Made by a program: the position numbers and the translations under genes. From positions 1 to 9,730 of the forward strand of contig JAPPQG010000102.1 in assembly GCA_028816945.1 (NCBI GenBank): a stretch of DNA of 9,730 bases, in the 5' to 3' direction. Position 1 is the first letter of the stretch; every line of letters begins with the position of its first letter. Below are positions 1 through 6,475 of this stretch, one piece after another. Under the pieces are notes generated by a model. The model was given only the letters and a program-made list of their open reading frames with translations, had not been told where the DNA came from and made no database searches. Source of the stretch: Alphaproteobacteria bacterium. Lineage in GTDB: Bacteria; Pseudomonadota; Alphaproteobacteria; RS24.

Positions 1-649
1 GTTGCACTTCCACATGGCGGGGCGATGATATGGCTTTTTCTAAAATAAGTTCAGCCGAACCAAATGCGTTTTCAGCTTCCAAGCGCGCTGTCTTTATCGC
101 GTCTTGTAGGTCATTTTTATCTAGCACAAGGCGCATGCCCCGCCCGCCACCGCCAGCAGCTGCTTTAACCATAAGGGGTAAGCCTATTTTTTCAGCCTGC
201 GCGATTAAGCCTGTATCTGTCTGGTCTTCTCCTTCATAGCCCGGCACACATGGTACGCCTGCTTCAATCATGCGTCGTTTAGCGGCGGCCTTATTACCCA
301 TTAAGGCAATTGCCTCAGCTGGTGGGCCTACAAAAATAATGCCATTTGCCCGCACCGCTTCGGCAAAATCAGCATTTTCAGATAAAAACCCATAGCCCGG
401 ATGGAGTGCATCTGCTTTGGCTTGTTTTGCTACGGCAATTATTTTGTCCGCATTGAGATAGGTTTTTTCTTCTGCATCATCGCCAATAAATATGGCTTCA
501 TCGGCAAAATGCCTATGTGGTGCGTCTGCGTCTGCTTTGGCATAAATGGCTATTGTGCCTATGCCAAGTGATTTTGCTGTCCGCATAATGCGTAATGCAA
601 TTTCGCCACGATTAGCCACCAATAGGGTTTTTATTTTTGTTTTCTGCAT
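1..649 (-). CDS. Biotin carboxylase (alpha) subunit of an acyl-CoA carboxylase, N-terminal part only
   Basis: This is the ATP-dependent biotin carboxylase half of a two-subunit acyl-CoA carboxylase; it loads CO2 from bicarbonate onto biotin. The first 216 residues are present and the gene continues past the left edge. What is seen: the opening LLVANRGEIALRI (residues 9-21) of the biotin carboxylase N-domain, HPGYGFLSEN at 83-92, the ATP-grasp glycine loop KAAAGGGGRGM at 162-172, and the start of the active-site region PRHVEVQ at 210-216, which includes the conserved His212. Any biotinyl domain would lie outside the window. The ATG at 649 is the only start in frame with the conserved N-terminus; no clear Shine-Dalgarno precedes it, and the stop of the carboxyltransferase gene is 11 nt upstream, so translation is probably coupled. 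The partner gene implies a methylcrotonyl- or geranyl-CoA carboxylase type enzyme. The enzyme class is firm; the substrate is inferred. Confidence 0.95.
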   Translation of the reverse strand, partial: MQKTKIKTLLVANRGEIALRIMRTAKSLGIGTIAIYAKADADAPHRHFADEAIFIGDDAEEKTYLNADKIIAVAKQAKADALHPGYGFLSENADFAEAVRANGIIFVGPPAEAIALMGNKAAAKRRMIEAGVPCVPGYEGEDQTDTGLIAQAEKIGLPLMVKAAAGGGGRGMRLVLDKNDLQDAIKTARLEAENAFGSAELILEKAISSPRHVEVQ

Positions 650-660
650 TTCATAAATGT

Positions 661-1779
661 TTATAGGCGCGCGACGCCAAATTTATTTGGGTTCAGTTTT
701 CTATGCTTCGCTTCCCAGCATGTCTGCAAAGCAAAGCCGATAATTTTGCGTGTATCGCGTGGGTCAATCATGCCATGGTCTAATAATCGCCCCGAAGTGT
801 AGAAAGCGCTTATTTGCTTTTGGAAAAGCGCTTCAATATCAGCGCGTTGGCGGGCTAATGCTTTTTCATCAATTTTCTCATCGCGGCGTTTTGCTGCCCG
901 TTTGGCAACATGTGCCATTGTATCGGCCGCTTGTTCGCCCCCCATAACGCCTGTTTGTGCGGCAGGCCAAGTAAATAGAAAATCAGGCTCATAGCCAAAG
1001 CCTGCCATGCCATAATTGCCTGCGCCAAAACTACCGCCAATATAAAAACTTAACTTTGGCACATGTGTATTGGCGACGGCTTGAATCATTTTCGCGCCAT
1101 GTTTAATAATCCCGTCTTGTTCATATTCAGTGCCAATGAGATAGCCCGTTATATTATTTAGAAAGACAAGCGGTATGTCTGCTTGGTCGCAAAGTTGGAT
1201 AAAATGCGCCGCTTTTGTTGCGCCGGCTGGATTGATTGGGCCATTATTGCCAATAATGCCAATCGGTTGGCCGAAAATTTTAGCCTGCAAGCAGACAATG
1301 GAACTGCCATAATTGGGCTTAAAGTCGATAAAGTCTGACCCATCAACGAGGCGCGCCGCCAATTCGCGCATTTCATAGGGGATTTTATAATCGACAGGCA
1401 CTAATCCCAATATCTCTTCGGCATCATAAAGCGGTTCTTTATAATTTGTGCTTTCAGCACGCGGGCGCGGACAATGAGCGTTCCAATCTAGCGATTTGAC
1501 AAGGGCGCGCATTTGCGCAATCCCATCTATATCATTTTCAGCAAGATATTCTATTAAGCCTGTTTTGCTGGCATGCATTTCTGTGCCGCCTAGTTCGCGT
1601 TCATCGGCAATTTCTCCCGTTGCGGCTTCTACTAATGCAGCCCCGCCCAATGCGGCCATACCATTTTTCTTAACCCCTATATTATAATCCGACATGCCGG
1701 GCATATAAGCACCGCCTGCTGTCGATGGCCCATGCAAAACGGTTAAACAAGGAACAGCTGCGGCACTCATGCGCGCCAT
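661..1779 (-). CDS. Acyl-CoA carboxylase carboxyltransferase (beta) subunit, C-terminal fragment after an in-frame stop
   Basis: This 372-residue frame is the larger part of a biotin-dependent carboxyltransferase that moves CO2 from carboxybiotin to an acyl-CoA. It begins inside the N-terminal crotonase-like domain. Visible motifs are the glycine-rich CoA/oxyanion segment GPSTAGGAYMPGMSDY, then ATGEIADERELGG, then in the C-domain NNGPINPAGATKAAHF, FLNNITGYLIGTEYEQ, the second oxyanion segment GGSFGAGNYGM and FTWPAAQTGVMGGEQAA. The end, FGVARL, and the overall look recall geranyl-CoA carboxylase (AtuC)-like sequences more than classic methylcrotonyl-CoA carboxylase; this is from memory and uncertain. 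The ATG at 1779 comes 6 nt after the TAA that ends the upstream fragment in the same frame and has no Shine-Dalgarno, so it may not be a natural start. Fragment, stop and upstream frame add up to 542 codons, about the normal length of an intact beta subunit (roughly 535-540). Confidence 0.9.
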   Translation of the reverse strand: MARMSAAAVPCLTVLHGPSTAGGAYMPGMSDYNIGVKKNGMAALGGAALVEAATGEIADERELGGTEMHASKTGLIEYLAENDIDGIAQMRALVKSLDWNAHCPRPRAESTNYKEPLYDAEEILGLVPVDYKIPYEMRELAARLVDGSDFIDFKPNYGSSIVCLQAKIFGQPIGIIGNNGPINPAGATKAAHFIQLCDQADIPLVFLNNITGYLIGTEYEQDGIIKHGAKMIQAVANTHVPKLSFYIGGSFGAGNYGMAGFGYEPDFLFTWPAAQTGVMGGEQAADTMAHVAKRAAKRRDEKIDEKALARQRADIEALFQKQISAFYTSGRLLDHGMIDPRDTRKIIGFALQTCWEAKHRKLNPNKFGVARL

Positions 1780-1785
1780 TAAATA

Positions 1786-1788
1786 TTA
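1786..1788 (-). other. In-frame TAA that interrupts the carboxyltransferase gene
   Basis: Read on the minus strand, the codons are GCG GGC AAA TTA TAA TAT TTA ATG GCG CGC ATG AGT. The frame is unchanged on both sides, and the residues before (AGKL) and after (YLMARMSA) align one for one with the continuous segment of intact carboxyltransferases. Only the codon at the usual Phe/Tyr/Leu position has become a stop. One base change from TTA, TAT or TAC would give this TAA. Other genes here also end in TAA, for example the stop at 661-663, so a reassigned code is not supported. Confidence 0.85.
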
Positions 1789-2289
1789 TAATTTGCCCGC
1801 ATCAACCCAACTTTCTACCTTATATTTGCTGAGATTAACGCCTGCACTTTCAACTAAATGAATATAGGGTAGTTTTTTCTCTAACGCCATTTTCAGCAAA
1901 TAATAGCCTTTGCGGAAAGATAATTCTGTCGCCGCCCCCGCACTAATCCCGCTATCATCGACATGGCACATACAGCGCACACCATTTATATAACCTATGC
2001 CCGCAAGAATGCTTGCGCCCGGTATGCTTGTTTCGGGGTCAGGGTCATCAACACAATAGCCCGCCATATTATAGAGGGCGAGAAATGGCATGCCCGGATC
2101 TAAAAGTTGGGCGAGCCGCTCACGCGGGGTTAATTGCCCGCGTGCCTCAAAGCGCGCCCGCCGCTTTTCAGACGCTTTTTGTGCGCGTTCATTAAGCGTT
2201 TGCATATAGTCAATGGCGGCAAGCTGCTGTTGGCGATTTTGCTTATATGTATCTGTGCGCACATCAAGTTTAGATTGATATATAGGCAT
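1786..2289 (-). CDS. Acyl-CoA carboxylase carboxyltransferase (beta) subunit, N-terminal fragment ending at an in-frame TAA
   Basis: These 167 residues are the true N-terminus of the carboxyltransferase that continues at 661-1779. Visible family features are an N-terminal helical region with ARGQLTPRERLAQLLDPG, the PGASILAGIGYINGVRC strand region, and LPYIHLVESAGVNLSKYK leading to WVDAGKL just before the stop. In intact relatives this last stretch runs on as GG-R-L-F-Y-N-x-A-R-L-S-A. Here L167 is followed by TAA, then Tyr-Leu-Met-Ala-Arg-Met-Ser-Ala in the same frame. The start at 2289 is supported by a GGAG Shine-Dalgarno 8 nt upstream (2298-2301) and by a promoter-like element further up. 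On its own this fragment is half of the N-domain and should have no activity. It could be a nonsense mutant, a sequencing error, a readthrough site, or (less likely) half of a split protein. Confidence 0.88.
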   Translation of the reverse strand: MPIYQSKLDVRTDTYKQNRQQQLAAIDYMQTLNERAQKASEKRRARFEARGQLTPRERLAQLLDPGMPFLALYNMAGYCVDDPDPETSIPGASILAGIGYINGVRCMCHVDDSGISAGAATELSFRKGYYLLKMALEKKLPYIHLVESAGVNLSKYKVESWVDAGKL

Positions 2290-2297
2290 TTTTTGTT

Positions 2298-2301
2298 CTC
2301 C
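2298..2301 (-). promoter_or_regulatory. Ribosome binding site of the carboxyltransferase gene
   Basis: GGAG on the minus strand, separated by 8 nt (AACAAAAA) from the ATG at 2289. It is the strongest translation signal for the carboxylase pair and supports the ATG at 2289 as the real beginning of the subunit. Confidence 0.7.
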
Positions 2302-2309
2302 AAAATCCC

Positions 2310-2337
2310 TATCCTTATGAGCTTATGAGCGAGGATA
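2310..2337. repeat. 8-bp tandem repeat inside a 6-bp inverted repeat, in the carboxylase leader
   Basis: On the plus strand TTATGAGC occurs twice head to tail at 2315-2322 and 2323-2330. It is flanked by the inverted arms TATCCT (2310-2315) and AGGATA (2332-2337). The element lies between the predicted promoter and the ribosome binding site, around or just after the expected transcription start. It could be an operator for a regulator or a small RNA hairpin. The repeat is seen directly; any regulatory role is inference. Confidence 0.4.
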
Positions 2338-2344
2338 ATTAGCA

Positions 2345-2372
2345 AATATAAAGCAATATAAGAATTAGTCAA
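2345..2372 (-). promoter_or_regulatory. Candidate sigma-70-type promoter for the carboxylase genes
   Basis: On the minus strand, TTGACT (2372-2367, 5 of 6 to the -35 consensus) is followed by a 16-bp spacer and TATATT (2350-2345, 5 of 6 to the -10 consensus). Transcription would start near 2338, giving a leader of about 49 nt before the ATG at 2289. The element sits in the 115-bp gap between the crotonase stop (2405) and the carboxyltransferase start. It suggests that the carboxylase pair can be transcribed separately from the upstream synthetase-dehydrogenase-crotonase operon. The surrounding gap is AT-rich, which raises the chance of a fortuitous match. Confidence 0.5.
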
Positions 2373-2404
2373 TAGCGCCTAGAATAAAATCTATATTTCG
2401 CCCA

Positions 2405-3208
2405 TTATTCCCAAGCGGGTTTGCGCTTTTCAATAAAGGCACTTATGCCCTCTTTGGCATCGGCGGCAAGCATATTTTCAACCATTATCGCGCCTGTAAA
2501 TTCATAAGCCTGCGTTAGGCTCATATCGCATTGTTCGTAAAAGGCAGATTTGCCGCGGGTAATGGTGAGGGCGGGCTTTTCAGCCAAACGCTGGGCGAAG
2601 GCATTTGTTGTGGCGCGCAATTCATCATGTGGGACAATTTTATTCACAAGCCCAAATTCTTTTGCTGTGGCGGCATCAATCATATCGCCCAAAAGCAACA
2701 TTTCCATCGCATGTTTGCGGCTGACATTGCGGCTGAGAGCAACCATTGGGGTCGAACAAAAAAGCCCGATATTGACGCCGGGCGTGGCAAATTGCGCTTT
2801 ATTTGAAGCAATGGCTAGGTCGCAACTGGCTACAAGCTGGCAGCCTGCCGCGGTCGCTATGCCGCCAATTTCGGCAATAATTGGCTTAGGGTGGCGGACA
2901 ATTTGCAACATTAAGCCCGTGCATAAGCGCATGGTTTCAATAAAAAAAGCCTGCCCTTTATCATTATCGCGGCGGTGTGCGTCTAGTTCTTTTAGGTCAT
3001 GGCCGGCGCAAAAGACTGTTCCCTCTGCGGTGATAATAATGGCGCGGACTTGCTCTGTTTTTTCAAATTGGCGCAACGCATCGGCCAAAGCCAACATCAT
3101 CGCCTGCGATAAGGCGTTGCGCTGTTGTGGGTTTTGCATTGTAACAAAACCCACCGCCCCTTTAATTGTGGTTGAAACAAGCGTCTCAGCCACTCTGTCA
3201 GCGTCCAT
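2405..3208 (-). CDS. Enoyl-CoA hydratase/isomerase family protein, ECHDC3-like (crotonase fold)
   Basis: A 267-residue cytoplasmic crotonase-fold protein. It has the first oxyanion-hole segment FCAGHDLKEL (residues 66-75), the second one IATAAGCQLVASCDLA (117-132), then FATPGVNIGLFCSTP (140-154), and ends in the family-typical AFIEKRKPAWE. The wording of these motifs closely resembles ECHDC3. In classical enoyl-CoA hydratases two glutamates act as acid and base. Here the first position is Gln124 (GCQL) and the second is Gly144 (TPGVNIG), so ordinary hydratase activity is doubtful; the protein may be an isomerase, hydrolase, lyase or a helper with unknown chemistry. The ATG at 3208 overlaps the TAA of the aldehyde dehydrogenase gene by one base (TAATG) and has no clear Shine-Dalgarno, which indicates translational coupling. 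Family confidence is high; the exact reaction is unknown. Confidence 0.93.
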   Translation of the reverse strand: MDADRVAETLVSTTIKGAVGFVTMQNPQQRNALSQAMMLALADALRQFEKTEQVRAIIITAEGTVFCAGHDLKELDAHRRDNDKGQAFFIETMRLCTGLMLQIVRHPKPIIAEIGGIATAAGCQLVASCDLAIASNKAQFATPGVNIGLFCSTPMVALSRNVSRKHAMEMLLLGDMIDAATAKEFGLVNKIVPHDELRATTNAFAQRLAEKPALTITRGKSAFYEQCDMSLTQAYEFTGAIMVENMLAADAKEGISAFIEKRKPAWE

Positions 3209-4611
3209 TATTTGGCAACATTGATAATTTGGCGTTGCGTATATTCGGCAAGACCTTCTTCGGCAAATTCGACACCAATGCCTGAACTTTTCGCGCCCCC
3301 AAATGGGACATCAGGGGACATAGCAAAATGCTGATTGACCCAAACCGTGCCAGCGACAACGCGTTTGGCAATATCTTGCGCCTTATCCACATCACTAGAC
3401 CAAACCGAAGCACCAAGCCCATATTCTGACGCATTGATACGGTCAATCACCTCATCCAAATTCTTATATTTAACGAGGGGCAGAATCGGGCCAAATTGCT
3501 CTTCATCGACAATCTGTGCGCCATCTTCTATATCGCGGATAATGGTCGGTTGGATAAAAAAGCCCGCCCGTTCCATAACTTCACCGCCTGTTGCCACATT
3601 GCCGTCCCTTTTGGCTTGTTCTAAAAAGGCTTGAACTTTTTCATATTGGTTTTTATTTTGCAGAGGGCCAATAGTTGTGCCTTGCAGTGAGCCGTCATCG
3701 ACAATGGCTGCTTTTGCATGTTCCACCAATTTATTACACAATTCTTCATAAATGGATTCGTGAATATAAATGCGTTTCAAAGCAAGGCAGACTTGCCCGC
3801 AATTCACAAAAGCGGCGGCAAACACTTTCTGGGCGACTTCATCCACATTGACATCATCTAGGATAATGCCCGGGTCGTTTCCGCCCAATTCTAATGTTAT
3901 CCGTTTTAATGTCGCGGCTGTGCTTTCCATTACTTTTTTGCCTGTTGCGACTGAACCTGTGAAAGATATTTTTGCAACATCAGGGTGCTGTGTCAAATAA
4001 CTGCCTAAATCATTTTGGTCAGTGATAATATTGACAACCCCAGCGGGGAAAATATCTTTTGCTAATTCGCATATGCGCAAACTTCCCAAAGGTGTCGTCG
4101 GTGAGGGTTTTAGCACAATCGTATTGCCTGCCAATAAAGCAGGGGGCAATTTTGCCATCATAACCAGCACGGGAAAATTCCAAGGGATAATGCCGCCAAC
4201 AACGCCAAGCGGTAAATGATGCTCCTCTATACGGCAATTTTCATCATCTTTGAGATGTTTTACAGGAATATCTTGCGCGGCAAAATAACGCACAAAGATA
4301 ATTGCAAATTGTATTTCCTGCTCTGCTTCGGCAAGTGGCTTGCCTTGTTCGCGCGTCAAAGTAGCGGTTAGTTCGCCACTATGTTCGTCCATCGCATCGG
4401 CCAATTTGTTAAGCAAAGCGGCGCGCTCTTTTAATGGCTTTTTCGACCATGCGGGAAATGCCTTTTTGGCCGCCGCGATTGCCTTATCGGCAAGTTCTTT
4501 CGTGCCGCGTGGGCATTTAGCGATTATCTCTTCGGTTGCCGGATTGACAACTTCCATTGTTTGCGGGCTATCCACAAGCTCGCCATCGATAAGTAATTGG
4601 TAATCAGTCAT
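3208..4611 (-). CDS. NAD(P)-dependent aldehyde dehydrogenase (ALDH superfamily)
   Basis: It oxidises an aldehyde to a carboxylic acid in the cytoplasm. The chosen start gives 467 residues, close to the usual length of about 470-500. Numbered from this ATG, the catalytic set is complete: Asn145 in IIPWNFPV, Glu241 in TLELGGNDPG, and the nucleophile Cys275 in NCGQVCLA, with the normal 34-residue Glu-Cys spacing. The FTGSVATGK dinucleotide-binding segment and the EEQFGPILP motif are also present. Overall wording is like the AldA (AAD23400-type) branch (LELGGND, YGLGASVWSSD, GIGVEFAEEGL), recalled and not searched. An in-frame ATG exists at 4623, but a GGAG lies 6 nt before the ATG at 4611 and overlaps the upstream codon, so 4611 is preferred. 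The gene follows the acyl-CoA synthetase stop by 17 nt. The product acid is the natural substrate for that synthetase; which aldehyde is used cannot be read from sequence. Confidence 0.95.
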   Translation of the reverse strand: MTDYQLLIDGELVDSPQTMEVVNPATEEIIAKCPRGTKELADKAIAAAKKAFPAWSKKPLKERAALLNKLADAMDEHSGELTATLTREQGKPLAEAEQEIQFAIIFVRYFAAQDIPVKHLKDDENCRIEEHHLPLGVVGGIIPWNFPVLVMMAKLPPALLAGNTIVLKPSPTTPLGSLRICELAKDIFPAGVVNIITDQNDLGSYLTQHPDVAKISFTGSVATGKKVMESTAATLKRITLELGGNDPGIILDDVNVDEVAQKVFAAAFVNCGQVCLALKRIYIHESIYEELCNKLVEHAKAAIVDDGSLQGTTIGPLQNKNQYEKVQAFLEQAKRDGNVATGGEVMERAGFFIQPTIIRDIEDGAQIVDEEQFGPILPLVKYKNLDEVIDRINASEYGLGASVWSSDVDKAQDIAKRVVAGTVWVNQHFAMSPDVPFGGAKSSGIGVEFAEEGLAEYTQRQIINVAK

Positions 4612-4617
4612 TTTAAT

Positions 4618-4621
4618 CTCC
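4618..4621 (-). promoter_or_regulatory. Ribosome binding site that decides the aldehyde dehydrogenase start
   Basis: GGAG on the minus strand, 6 nt before the ATG at 4611, in the 17-nt gap after the acyl-CoA synthetase stop. The alternative in-frame ATG at 4621-4623 overlaps it by one base and has no comparable signal of its own. Confidence 0.65.
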
Positions 4622-4628
4622 ATTTCAG

Positions 4629-6323
4629 TTAGGCTGTTACAGCTTCTTTAAGGCTTAATTCTTCACACATTATTTTCCGCATTTCAAATTTCTGTATTTT
4701 CCCTGTCACCGTCATTGGAAATTCATCCACAAAATGTATCACAGCAGGTATTTTGAAATGCGCAATCTCTCCACTACAAAACGCCTCTATGGCGGCTTTG
4801 TCAAGTGTTGAATCGGGGTTTTTGCGTATCCATGCGGCTACAATTTCCCCATATTTCTCGTCTGGCACGCCAAATACCGCCACTTCGGCTATATCGGCAT
4901 GGCCACGCAAAAATTCCTCAATTTCAAGCGGATAAATATTCTCACCCCCACGGATAATCATATCTTTTAGGCGGCCTGTAATTTTCGCATAGCCTTCTTC
5001 ATCTATTGTTGCCAAATCGCCCGTATGCATCCAGCCTTGTTCGTCAATAGATTCTTTTGTGCGTGCCTCATCATCCCAATAGCCCGACATAACACAATAG
5101 CCGCGTGTGCATAATTCGCCTTGTTCATTGCGGGGGATGGTATTGCCATCGGCATCAATAATTTTGACTTCTGTAAAGGGCAAAACCCGCCCTATGGTTG
5201 ATACGCGCCGCTCTATGGAATCATCATGCGATGATTGAAAACTGAGCGGGCTTGTCTCTGTCATGCCATAGCCAATGGTTACTTCGGACATATTCATTTT
5301 GCTAATAACCTGTTTCATGGTTTCTATCGGGCAGGGCGCGCCGGCCATAATGCCTGTGCGCAAATGCGAGCAATCATAGCCGTCGCTTATTTCTAGCATG
5401 GCTGAAAACATAGTTGGCACGCCATAAAGCACAGTACATTTTTCTGCTGTAATGGCTGATAGGGCTGTGTCAGGCGCAAATGCAGGTGCGGGATAAACGA
5501 CAGCCGCGCCGTGCGCCACAGCCGCTAAATTGCCAAGCACCATGCCAAAGCAATGATAAAGTGGCACAGGCACACAGATAAGGTCTTTTTCTGTCAGCCG
5601 CATTGCCAAGCCCGCCACATAGCCATTATTTAAGATATTGTGGTGGCTTAAAGTCGCCCCTTTTGGGCTACCTGTTGTGCCGCTTGTAAATTGAATGTTA
5701 ATAGGGTCTTCGGGTTGCAAGCCAGCGGCAATTTCCTGCACGGTGGCAATATCCGCATTATCTATATTCTCCATAAACGCATCAAAATGCGTTAGTTCCT
5801 GTTCGCTTTCCTGCGATATAACAATTAAATGCTCGAGTTGTGGCAATTTATTAGGTTTCTTACCACCGCTCCCATTAAATAAATGCGGGGTTAATTTGCG
5901 CATCATCTCTACATAATTAGAGCTTTTCAGCTTGTCCGCTAGCACAAGGGCTTTGCAGCCAACCTTATCGAGCGCATATTCCAATTCATGCAAGCGATAG
6001 GCAGGATTAATATTCACCAAAATAAGGCCAAGATAGGCTGTTGCATATTGGGTGATTGTCCATTCAACATTATTAGGTGACCATATACCAATGCGGTCGC
6101 CGGGTTTTAGCCCAAGTTGCATAAAAGCGGCGGCAAGGCGTAAGGATTTTGTTTTTAATTCGCTATAAGTTAGCCGTTGTGCTTGCGTGCATGAAATAAT
6201 GGCTTGGCGGTCGCCCCATTTAGCTGCGGCATTATCTAATGCTTGCCCGATTGTGCAGTAAAGCAGAGGTGTTGATGAGACACCTGACACATAACTATAA
6301 TTTGGTAATGTCTGTTCGCTCAT
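4629..6323 (-). CDS. AMP-forming acyl-CoA synthetase (ACSF2/fatty-acyl-CoA ligase type)
   Basis: A 564-residue ANL-superfamily enzyme that activates a carboxylic acid through an acyl-adenylate to its CoA thioester. Motifs in order: the P-loop [11 protein letters not shown] (212-222); VPLYHCFGM (253-261); the adenine-binding YGMTETSP (352-359); WMHTGD (431-436); the hinge [16 protein letters not shown] (450-465); and the C-terminal catalytic lysine Lys542 in [23 protein letters not shown] (104-118) is typical of ACSF2 and medium-chain or branched acyl-CoA synthetases, and the length is normal for them. All key residues are present. A short Gly/Lys-rich insert (about 150-160) looks like a surface linker. 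The start at 6323 has only a weak upstream GAG. It is the first gene of the synthetase, aldehyde dehydrogenase, crotonase operon and lies 152 nt after the receptor gene. A medium-chain, branched or terpenoid acid is likely from context only. Confidence 0.95.
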   Translation of the reverse strand: MSEQTLPNYSYVSGVSSTPLLYCTIGQALDNAAAKWGDRQAIISCTQAQRLTYSELKTKSLRLAAAFMQLGLKPGDRIGIWSPNNVEWTITQYATAYLGLILVNINPAYRLHELEYALDKVGCKALVLADKLKSSNYVEMMRKLTPHLFNGSGGKKPNKLPQLEHLIVISQESEQELTHFDAFMENIDNADIATVQEIAAGLQPEDPINIQFTSGTTGSPKGATLSHHNILNNGYVAGLAMRLTEKDLICVPVPLYHCFGMVLGNLAAVAHGAAVVYPAPAFAPDTALSAITAEKCTVLYGVPTMFSAMLEISDGYDCSHLRTGIMAGAPCPIETMKQVISKMNMSEVTIGYGMTETSPLSFQSSHDDSIERRVSTIGRVLPFTEVKIIDADGNTIPRNEQGELCTRGYCVMSGYWDDEARTKESIDEQGWMHTGDLATIDEEGYAKITGRLKDMIIRGGENIYPLEIEEFLRGHADIAEVAVFGVPDEKYGEIVAAWIRKNPDSTLDKAAIEAFCSGEIAHFKIPAVIHFVDEFPMTVTGKIQKFEMRKIMCEELSLKEAVTA

Positions 6324-6340
6324 ATATTATCTACTCAATA

Positions 6341-6359
6341 TCCTATCTAATCCTATCTA
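6341..6359. repeat. Two 9-bp direct repeats, 10 bp apart, upstream of the acyl-CoA synthetase
   Basis: TCCTATCTA occurs twice on the plus strand with one base between copies, so both lie on the same face of the helix. The repeat ends 36 bp before the synthetase ATG. The position suits a regulator site or leader element, but no function is shown. Confidence 0.4.
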
Positions 6360-6417
6360 TTTGGTGAAGACGGCATTGCCCTGTCTATCCAATCTCACAG
6401 AGCAACCCTGTTATTAA

Positions 6418-6427
6418 AGACATGTCT
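6418..6427. repeat. Short perfect palindrome AGACATGTCT
   Basis: A 10-bp perfect inverted repeat with no spacer, about 95 bp before the synthetase start. It could be a half-site cluster for a dimeric regulator, but a 10-bp palindrome can occur by chance. Confidence 0.25.
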
Positions 6428-6475
6428 ATAAAAGTCATGCCTAAGGACAACACCGCCTATCTCCAAAAAACGCTG

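Larger units (their letters stand above)
6324..6475. other. Intergenic region between the receptor and acyl-CoA synthetase genes
   Basis: These 152 bp hold no gene that I can support. Visible structure: a 10-bp-period direct repeat (TCCTATCTA at 6341-6349 and 6351-6359, plus strand) just before the synthetase start, and a perfect 10-bp palindrome AGACATGTCT at 6418-6427. No hairpin with a T-run supports an intrinsic terminator after the receptor gene, and no promoter is convincing: the best minus-strand candidate, TTGTCC followed by TATAGA-like sequence, has poor spacing. Readthrough from the receptor gene is possible. Confidence 0.5.

Noticed and set aside
1786..1788. Stop-codon reassignment or selenocysteine/pyrrolysine insertion
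   Set aside because: The codon is TAA, not TGA or TAG, and TAA clearly ends other genes in the window, so a changed code or known special amino acid is not supported.
2550..3224. Long plus-strand open frame (224 codons) across the crotonase gene
   Set aside because: It lies antisense to a gene with clear family motifs, and its translation is Ser/Ala/Cys-rich with no recognisable domain; it is a by-product of the codon use on the other strand.
1..3600. Frequent GCCCG/CGGGC words as possible DNA uptake or chi-like signals
   Set aside because: They occur in coding frames where Ala-Gly, Gly-Leu and similar codon pairs use GCG and GGC; spacing is irregular and context is not conserved beyond five bases.
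4621..4623. Upstream ATG as the aldehyde dehydrogenase start (adds Met-Glu-Ile-Lys)
   Set aside because: It overlaps the Shine-Dalgarno of the ATG at 4611 and has no better signal of its own; the added residues are outside the conserved domain.
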